Part shown: positions 30,098 to 35,377 of the stretch, piece after piece
Layout: each line of letters opens with the position of its first letter
How positions within the stretch are numbered: the first letter of the stretch is position 1
Source: Mycobacterium colombiense
GTDB taxonomy: Bacteria; Actinomycetota; Actinomycetes; Mycobacteriales; Mycobacteriaceae
DNA length: 35,377 bases
Direction of reading: 5' to 3'
Assembly (NCBI RefSeq): GCF_003284975.1
Contig: NZ_QMEU01000044.1
Span: forward strand, 1-35,377
Program-made: the position numbers and the translations under genes
Notes under the pieces: model-generated
What the model was told of the DNA's origin: nothing
The model's database searches: none
Seen by the model: the letters and a program-made list of their open reading frames with translations, nothing else

Positions 30098-33033
30098 CCG
30101 ACGACGATACGAGCGACACCGACAGAATCCCCGTCGCGCAGCCCACCAACGTTGAGCACAAGCCGCGGATTGCCCGCTCCATTCGCGTGCTGGCGCTGCC
30201 GATCATCGTGGCCTGGGTGCTGATCGCGATCGGGGTGAACGTCTTCGTCCCGCAGCTGGAGAAGGTTGCCGAGGAGATCTCCGTCCCGCTCTCGCCGTCA
30301 GACGCACCATCGGTGACCGGGATGAAACACATCGGCGAGAAGTTCAAGGAGTACGACTCCGACAACCTCGTCCTGGTCACCCTGGTCGGTGACAAACCGC
30401 TCGGCCCGGACGCCCACCGGTTCTACGACGACCTGGTCAAAAAGATCCAGGCCGACCACGAACACGTCGAGCACGCGCTGAACTTCTGGGGTCAGCGATT
30501 CACGTCCTCAGGTGTGGAGAGCTACGACCACAAGGCCGCCTACGTCCAGGTCAACCTCAAGGGTGACCAAGGTGGCGCCGTCGGTGACAAATCCGTTGCT
30601 GCCGTTCGCCAAATCGTCGCGGACGCGAAGCCGCCGGCCGGCGTGAAGGCCTACGTCGCGGGCCAGGGAGCGCTGACCGCCGACGTGATCGTTGTCGGTG
30701 ACAAGAGCCTGGCCAAGATCACGCTCATCACGGTCGTCATCATCGCGCTCATGCTGATGTTCGTGTACCGGTCCATCGGCACCGTGTTGCTGACCATGTT
30801 CATCCTCTTCATTGGGCTGCTGTCCGGCCGCGGCGTGGTTTCGCTGCTGGGCGAAACCGGCGTCATGGGGTTGTCGACCTTCGCCGTGAACCTGCTGACC
30901 TCACTCGCGATCGCAGCGGGTACCGACTACGCGATTTTCATGGTCGGCCGCTACCAGGAGGGCCGTGAACGCGGTCTGGACCGTGAGGCCGCCTATTACG
31001 ACACCTTCGCCGGTGTCAGCAAGGTGGTCCTGGGCTCCGGTCTGACCATTGTCGGGGCGCTGGCCTGCTTGAAGTTCACCCGGCTGCCCTACTTCAGTTC
31101 GCTGGCGTTCCCGTGCGCGGTGGGACTGCTGGTGGTGGTGGCGGCTGGGGTCACGCTGACGCCCGCTCTCATCGCAGTCGCCAGTGGCTTCGGCCTTTTG
31201 GACCCCAAGCGCAAGTTCAACTACACCCGCTGGCGCCGCCTGGCGACGGCCATCGTGCGCTGGCCGGCGCCCATCCTCGCGACCTCCGTCATCCTGGCGA
31301 TCGTTGGCGCCCTTGGTCTCGCGGGCTTCACCCCGCGCTACAACGACCTGTACTACTTGCCGAAGAGCGCGGCCTCGGTGCAGGCGTACGACGCGGCCGA
31401 TCGGCACTTCACCCAGGCCCGCCTGAACCCGGACCTGCTGATGATCGAATCGGACCACGATCTGCGCAATCCCAGGGACATGCTGGTGTTGGACAAGGTT
31501 GCCGGTGCCATCTTCCGGGTGCCGGGCATCGAACGGGTGCAGAGCATCACCAGACCGCTCGGACCACCGATCGAAGACGGATCCCTTCCGTTCCAGGTCA
31601 GCGTGCAAAGCGCGCCGATTCGCAACAACCTCAATTACCTGAAGGCCCGCGTCGGCGACATCAAGAAGATCACCGGTTTCCTCGACACCCAGATCGCCCT
31701 GCTGGAGCGCCAGTACGCGATAACCCAGAGGCTCGCGAACGCCGCTGACAACAGCTCGAAGACCACGGGCGAGACGGCGGCCATCACGGACGAAATCCGG
31801 GACCACATCGCCGATTTCGACGACTTCTGGAGGCCGATTCGCAGCTACTTCTACTGGGAGAAGCACTGCTATGACATCCCGATCTGCTGGTCGTTTCGCA
31901 GCCTGTTCGACGCACTGGACGGGTTCGATCAGCTGGCCGAGAAATTCCACGCCCTCACCAGCGACCTGACCGACACGGCCAAGGCCACGCGCGAATTGCT
32001 GGCGATCATCCCCGAGAACATCGCCGTGTCAAAGTCCATCCGGGACACGACGCTGACCATCTACAGCTCGTTCGACAGTCTGATCGACCAGTTCGACCGG
32101 CTCACCGACACGAACGCCGTGATGGGCAAGTCGTTTAACGACGCTCGGGTGGAAAGCCTGTTCTACCTGCCGCCCGAGATCTTCCAGAACTCCGATTTCC
32201 AGTTCGGTTTGAGCCTGATGGTGTCGCCCGACGGTAAGGCCGCGCGCTTCATTATCACGCACGCCGTGGATCCGGCGACCGCGGAAGGCATCAAGTCCGT
32301 CGAGCAAGAGCGCAACGCGGCGAAGGAGGCGCTGAAGCTCACCTCGCTGGAGAACGCCGACATCTACCTCGGCGGCACCGCCGCAACATTCAACGACATC
32401 GCCACCGGCGCCTGGTACGACTTGCTGATCGCCGCGGTGGCGTCGATCGTGCTGATCTTCATCATCATGGTGATCGTCACCCGAGCTCTGGTCGCCGCGG
32501 GAGTCATCGTCGGCACGATCGTGATGTCGCTGGGCGCGGCGTTCGGATTCTCGACGCTGATCTGGCAGCATCTCGGCCACTTCCAGTTGCATTGGGTCGC
32601 AACCGAATTCGCGCTGATTGTGCTCTTGGCGGTGGGCTCGGACTACAACCTGATGCTGGTGTCCCGAATCGAGGAAGAGATCGGCGCCGGGTTGAACACC
32701 GGGCTCATCCGCGGCGTGGGTGTGACCGGCCCGGTGGTGTCCGCCGCCGGTGTGGTGTTCGCCGTGACGATGGCGGCGATGCTCTCCAGCGATCTGCGGG
32801 CGATCGGTCAGTTCGGCACCACGATCGGCATCGGTCTGATGTTCGACACCTTCGTCGTTCGTACGCTCATCACGCCGTCGATCATGACGTTGATGGGACG
32901 CTGGTTCTGGTGGCCGAAGCGGGTGCGGGTCCGTCCCGCCAGCCAGATGCTCCGGTCCGTTGGGCCGCGGCCGCTGGTTCGCGCTCTGTTGTACCACCCG
33001 CGGCACGGTGCCCCGCCCGATCCGCAGACCTAG
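30094..33033 (+). CDS. mmpL: MmpL-family RND transporter, 979 aa
   Basis: Proton-driven RND exporter of the inner membrane, MmpL4/5-like. Seen: two MMPL halves. The first has a periplasmic domain (about 55-200), then TM2-6 with the proton-relay D278-Y279 in AAGTDYAIFMVGRYQE. The second has D850-Y851 in AVGSDYNLMLVSRIEEE. Both relay pairs are intact. Between them is a large second periplasmic domain with a helical stretch (about 505-690) and FWRPIRSYFYWEKHCYDIPICWSF, as in MmpL4/5-type pumps. The GTG at 30094 overlaps the mmpS stop by 4 bp. No polyketide synthase, siderophore gene or regulator is adjacent, so the substrate is unknown. Confidence 0.96.
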   Translation: MTDDDTSDTDRIPVAQPTNVEHKPRIARSIRVLALPIIVAWVLIAIGVNVFVPQLEKVAEEISVPLSPSDAPSVTGMKHIGEKFKEYDSDNLVLVTLVGDKPLGPDAHRFYDDLVKKIQADHEHVEHALNFWGQRFTSSGVESYDHKAAYVQVNLKGDQGGAVGDKSVAAVRQIVADAKPPAGVKAYVAGQGALTADVIVVGDKSLAKITLITVVIIALMLMFVYRSIGTVLLTMFILFIGLLSGRGVVSLLGETGVMGLSTFAVNLLTSLAIAAGTDYAIFMVGRYQEGRERGLDREAAYYDTFAGVSKVVLGSGLTIVGALACLKFTRLPYFSSLAFPCAVGLLVVVAAGVTLTPALIAVASGFGLLDPKRKFNYTRWRRLATAIVRWPAPILATSVILAIVGALGLAGFTPRYNDLYYLPKSAASVQAYDAADRHFTQARLNPDLLMIESDHDLRNPRDMLVLDKVAGAIFRVPGIERVQSITRPLGPPIEDGSLPFQVSVQSAPIRNNLNYLKARVGDIKKITGFLDTQIALLERQYAITQRLANAADNSSKTTGETAAITDEIRDHIADFDDFWRPIRSYFYWEKHCYDIPICWSFRSLFDALDGFDQLAEKFHALTSDLTDTAKATRELLAIIPENIAVSKSIRDTTLTIYSSFDSLIDQFDRLTDTNAVMGKSFNDARVESLFYLPPEIFQNSDFQFGLSLMVSPDGKAARFIITHAVDPATAEGIKSVEQERNAAKEALKLTSLENADIYLGGTAATFNDIATGAWYDLLIAAVASIVLIFIIMVIVTRALVAAGVIVGTIVMSLGAAFGFSTLIWQHLGHFQLHWVATEFALIVLLAVGSDYNLMLVSRIEEEIGAGLNTGLIRGVGVTGPVVSAAGVVFAVTMAAMLSSDLRAIGQFGTTIGIGLMFDTFVVRTLITPSIMTLMGRWFWWPKRVRVRPASQMLRSVGPRPLVRALLYHPRHGAPPDPQT

Positions 33034-33074
33034 CACCCCGCACAGCAGGCATCGCCGATCGCGGATTGTCTCGG

Positions 33075-33290
33075 CTACCGGGCCGCCTTGGCGGCGTCGC
33101 GCCGAGCCTTCTCCTTCGCGTGGGCCGAGCAGCAATGGCCCATATCGCAATGGAACCGGTCACTACAATCATGCGAACAATAGACTGATGCGGCCGGAAG
33201 CCATTCCGGATCGGACAGATCCCGCGGCCGTTCGTTCGGATCGAACAAGTGGCCGCAATGTACACAGACCTTGGTCTTGGTCTTGGACAT
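33075..33290 (-). CDS. Small Cys/His-rich protein, probable zinc binder, 71 aa
   Basis: Unrecognised small protein. Seen: C9-x2-C12 (KVCVHCGHLFDP), then C38, C42, C48, C53 and C54 with H11, H14, H40, H47, H52 and H57, in VYCSHDCSDRFHCDMGHCC. This is a zinc-ribbon-like first half and a second cluster rich enough for another metal. The tail is basic (KEKARRDAAKAAR). The ATG at 33290 is chosen because TACCCT, a -10 hexamer, ends 8 bases upstream; the frame extends further but without support. It is convergent with mmpL. It could be a DNA-binding or metal-storage protein. Confidence 0.7.
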   Translation of the reverse strand: MSKTKTKVCVHCGHLFDPNERPRDLSDPEWLPAASVYCSHDCSDRFHCDMGHCCSAHAKEKARRDAAKAAR

Positions 33291-33297
33291 ACCGCTC

Positions 33298-33303
33298 AGG
33301 GTA
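33298..33303 (-). promoter_or_regulatory. -10 hexamer TACCCT, predicting a leaderless transcript
   Basis: On the minus strand TACCCT ends 8 bases before the ATG at 33290; no Shine-Dalgarno sequence lies between. This supports the short reading of the Cys-rich gene. Confidence 0.45.
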
Positions 33304-33462
33304 CGCGCCGTCGCCCCAGATCGGGGGGTGATTTCAGGGCGAGGGTCAACGGACTGCGCTTCGCAAAAAGATCGTGCAGTCAAAGGTGACTGCATTTACG
33401 CGAACGTAATTATTAATCAATACCGGCCTATCCATTCACGCATCGTTTCAGGCGGCGCATTC

Positions 33463-33474
33463 TCACCCGGGTGA
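33463..33474. promoter_or_regulatory. Palindrome TCACCCGGGTGA, candidate operator
   Basis: Perfect 12-bp palindrome flanked by TTC and A(T), with a second copy TTCACCCGGG at 33498-33507, 36 bp further on. Both lie upstream of the truncated SDR gene. Two similar sites suggest a regulator-binding region, perhaps left from a functional SDR gene. Confidence 0.4.
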
Positions 33475-33596
33475 ATGGGTGGTTGGGGTGATGACAGTTC
33501 ACCCGGGGCGGCCGCAGTCTCGGTACGAGCGACCGCGGGATTGTCAGTCCGGGTCCACTCGTAGCGGTCAAGGAGAACCAGGAAGGGACCCCGCAT

Positions 33597-33944
33597 ATGC
33601 ATTTCGATGGCAAGAAGGTCATCGTTGTCGGCGGTAGTGCCGGCATGGGGCGCCAGGTCGCGATCGACATCGTCGGTCACGGCGGCAGCGCGGTGATCGT
33701 CGGACGGTCGAAAGCGCGCGTCGACGACACCGTCAGCGAGTTGACGAGCGACGGGGAAGCCTCGGGCATCGTCGTCGACCTGACGGACCGTGCGGCGGTC
33801 GCCGACGCGCAGCGCGCGCTTTCCGAGGCGGTTCTCACGGTGGGGCATGCCCGCTGCCGAAGGGCTGCAAACATGTCCGGCGATTCGCATCCCGGCGGGC
33901 TCCGACGAGCGGATGGCGGTGGGTCAGTTGCCGGCCTCGATTGA
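33597..33944 (+). pseudogene. N-terminal fragment of a short-chain dehydrogenase/reductase gene
   Basis: Seen: the first 77 residues are a good SDR start with the NAD(P) motif VGGSAGMGRQVA, IVGRSKARVDDTV and VVDLTDRAAVADAQRALSE. After that the sequence turns into Arg/Gly-rich residues (VGHARCRRAANMSGDSHPGGLRR) with no NAG, Ser-Tyr-Lys catalytic or C-terminal SDR motifs, and the frame ends after 115 codons instead of about 250. Its end overlaps the amidase gene on the other strand, so the remainder has been deleted. The ATG has GGAAGGGA upstream. It is best read as a truncated pseudogene, though the short frame may still be translated. Confidence 0.8.
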
Positions 33945-34676
33945 CGCGACCCGTGCGGCCGCGTCGGGTCCGCAGAAGCGCTGAAGATCCACTCCGCCCG
34001 CGCCGAGGAGATCGTCGATGCGGCGCTTGAAGTCGCCCGAGGATAGGTGGGCGTACAGGTTTCGACCCGGGCACGAGGTTTGGGCCAGGTCCCGATGGCC
34101 CGCCAGCGTGTCGGTCGAAACGCGAAAATTCTGGGCGGCCCAGGCGAACGCGCGCGCCGCCCCCTGAAGCTGGGCCTCCGGCACGGACTCCTGATCGAAG
34201 TCTCCTTCACAGAGGACCAGGAAATGGCCGGTCGTGTCGTAGTCCGTCGCGGTGTCGCCCGCGATCTCGGTGCTGCGCAGCTCGTAGATGTTGCCATTGC
34301 GGTCGATGCCGACGTGATAAGCGATGTCGATCCATCCGTGCTGATCCTGGTGATATCGCTGATCTTGGCGGAGATGGCTTGGGGCATTGCGGTTTTCGCC
34401 GAGGACGACGGCCTCGTGGTGCAGTGTCATCCGGGTGATGGTGTGGCGCTTCCCCCCGGAGCGGGCCGGTCGGGCGCCCCAGGCGTCCCGGCACAGCAGC
34501 AGTGCCGAAGTGGTGGCGGTCAGACGCGCACCGATTGCCGATGTCGGGTGAGCAGCCGGAACCGAAGGCGGGCTGCCGAGCAGGGACGCCGCCCCGGCGC
34601 CGCCGGCCAGCGCTAGCAGCTGCCGGCGGCTGACCAGAGCTGGCGGGCCACACGCTGGCTCACACACGATCCTCAC
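33924..34676 (-). CDS. Tat-exported N-acetylmuramoyl-L-alanine amidase (amidase_2/PGRP), 250 aa
   Basis: Zinc amidase that cuts the bond between MurNAc and the stem peptide of peptidoglycan. Seen: a twin-arginine signal (SRRQLL at 16-21, then a Gly/Ala-rich h-region to about 42), the zinc ligands H86 or H87 in TLHHEAV, H194 in AGHRDL and C202 in TSCPG, plus AYHVGIDRNGNIYELR, the amidase_2 core. All ligands are present. The frame opens at GTG 34676; a GTG at 34667 fits a TATCGT hexamer at 34675-34680 and is the better start if leaderless. It follows murQ by 37 bp on the same strand. Tat export points to activity in the cell wall. Confidence 0.92.
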   Translation of the reverse strand: MRIVCEPACGPPALVSRRQLLALAGGAGAASLLGSPPSVPAAHPTSAIGARLTATTSALLLCRDAWGARPARSGGKRHTITRMTLHHEAVVLGENRNAPSHLRQDQRYHQDQHGWIDIAYHVGIDRNGNIYELRSTEIAGDTATDYDTTGHFLVLCEGDFDQESVPEAQLQGAARAFAWAAQNFRVSTDTLAGHRDLAQTSCPGRNLYAHLSSGDFKRRIDDLLGAGGVDLQRFCGPDAAARVASIEAGN

Positions 34677-34713
34677 GATACGGGCGTGACACCGGCCCGC
34701 GTGACGACTTCAC

Positions 34714-35377
34714 TCATGTCTCACCCAACGCGCCCCGCACGCGTCCGTGCGCTCGGTCGAGCCGGGCGGCGGCCTCGGCCGCGTCGACCCCCGCCAACAA
34801 TGCGACGATCGCGGTCTTGGCGTGACCGCCCGCGGAAGCGAGCGCGATCGCCGCGGTCTGCTCGTCGACGCCGGCGGCGTCGCGAACGATCCGCACCGCG
34901 CGGCGACGCACCTTCGCGTTGGTCGCGCGCACATCGACCATCCGCGGTCCGTAGGCCTTGCCGAGCGCGATCATCACGCTCGTCGAAAGCGCGTTGAGCA
35001 CCACCTTCTGCGCCGTCCCGGCGGTGAGCCGCGTGGACCCGGCGAGCACCTCGGGCCCGGTTAGCAGCTCGATCACAAGGTCGGCGGACGCTTCGCTTCT
35101 TGGGTTGTTGACTATCGCGACGGTCAAGGCACCCATCGCGCGGGCATGCGCGAGTGCTCCCACCGCGTACGGCGTGCGGCCCGACGCCGTGATCCCCACG
35201 AGCGCGTCGGCGGCGGTCAGGTCCGCGAGATCGGCGGGATCGAACGCATCCTCCGCACCCTCGATCGCCTCGGTCAAAGCCGTTGGCCCGCCGGCGATCA
35301 CGCCACGCACCAGGTCGGTGCCGAACGTCGGCCCGCACTCGGCCGCGTCGAGCACCCCGAGCCGGCCGGGTGTCCCG
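34714..35377 (-). CDS. murQ: MurQ: N-acetylmuramic acid 6-phosphate etherase (partial, start beyond window)
   Basis: Cytosolic SIS-domain enzyme that converts MurNAc-6-phosphate to GlcNAc-6-phosphate and D-lactate in peptidoglycan recycling. Seen: GTPGRLGVLDAAECGPTFGTD, holding the first catalytic Glu, EAIEGAEDAFD with the second, GITASGRTPYAVGAL of the sugar-phosphate site, and LTAGTAQKVVLNALSTSVMI, all MurQ signatures. About 220 residues are visible; the N-terminal 80 or so lie past 35377. It is upstream of a Tat-exported amidase, so a cell-wall turnover unit is likely. MurQ is not universal in mycobacteria; no MurNAc kinase or transporter is visible in the window. Confidence 0.93.
   Translation of the reverse strand, partial: GTPGRLGVLDAAECGPTFGTDLVRGVIAGGPTALTEAIEGAEDAFDPADLADLTAADALVGITASGRTPYAVGALAHARAMGALTVAIVNNPRSEASADLVIELLTGPEVLAGSTRLTAGTAQKVVLNALSTSVMIALGKAYGPRMVDVRATNAKVRRRAVRIVRDAAGVDEQTAAIALASAGGHAKTAIVALLAGVDAAEAAARLDRAHGRVRGALGET

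Larger units (their letters stand above)
33291..33596. other. Divergent intergenic region between the Cys-rich protein and the SDR fragment
   Basis: No gene. It holds the -10 of the Cys-rich gene, an unusually AT-rich patch at 33406-33422 (GTAATTATTAATCAATA), the palindrome at 33463-33474 with a second half-site at 33498-33507, and GGAAGGGA before the SDR ATG. Confidence 0.6.

Noticed and set aside
30901..31950. 349-codon minus-strand frame inside mmpL
   Set aside because: Antisense shadow without motifs; mmpL is intact in the same stretch.
1..35377. CRISPR arrays, insertion sequences, prophage genes
   Set aside because: No regularly spaced repeats, transposase or integrase motifs were found on either strand.

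Overview
The window is high-GC DNA from a slow-growing mycobacterium. The evidence is two PPE proteins of the SVP type, an MmpS/MmpL pair, copies of a repeat that looks like a mycobacterial interspersed repetitive unit (MIRU), the mycobacterial tmRNA tag ADSHQRDYALAA, and long runs of genes ordered as in Mycobacterium tuberculosis. All family and synteny statements come from recognition of the sequence; no search was run. The species is not M. tuberculosis, because gene content differs at several points; a non-tuberculous slow grower fits best.

Layout. (1) Positions 1-7508, minus strand: a seven-gene catabolic operon read from right to left. Its order is homogentisate-dioxygenase-like cupin, alpha/beta hydrolase, class III CoA-transferase, HMG-CoA-lyase family enzyme, TetR regulator, acyl-CoA dehydrogenase and APH-type kinase. 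MIRU-like repeats bridge several of the gene junctions. (2) 7678-13239, minus strand: fadB4, an AcuI/YhdH-type reductase, fadE23, fadE24 and hisN. This matches the Rv3141-Rv3137 block. A perfect 22-bp palindrome sits in the fadE24 promoter. (3) 13314-17603: a small membrane protein, two tandem PPE genes, a fragment of a stomatin/SPFH gene, and a universal stress protein like Rv3134c preceded by DosR-box-like sites. The dosRS genes that follow Rv3134c in M. tuberculosis are absent here. (4) 17806-24063: fprA, then divergently prfB, an MscS-like channel, a Pro-rich membrane protein, ftsE, ftsX and smpB. This is the Rv3106-Rv3100c block. (5) 24060-28567: a DMT exporter, a AAA+ ATPase with a TPR/membrane partner, a mycothiol-dependent-type enzyme and the tmRNA gene ssrA. 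(6) 28571-35377: an accessory-looking region holding a secreted Thr/Ser/Pro-rich protein, a degenerate copy of the ssrA 3' end, mmpS-mmpL, a Cys-rich small protein, a truncated SDR gene, a Tat-exported peptidoglycan amidase and a murQ gene cut by the window edge.

How the genes work together. Region 1 looks like a CoA-thioester degradation pathway. Its kinase plus acyl-CoA dehydrogenase pair resembles the split bacterial version of ACAD10/ACAD11 (LvaA/LvaC), which processes 4-hydroxyacyl-CoAs. Region 2 is beta-oxidation type. Regions 4 and 5 combine translation termination, ribosome rescue (SmpB with tmRNA) and FtsEX divisome control. The AAA+/TPR pair is an uncharacterised module. MurQ and the amidase suggest peptidoglycan turnover or recycling.
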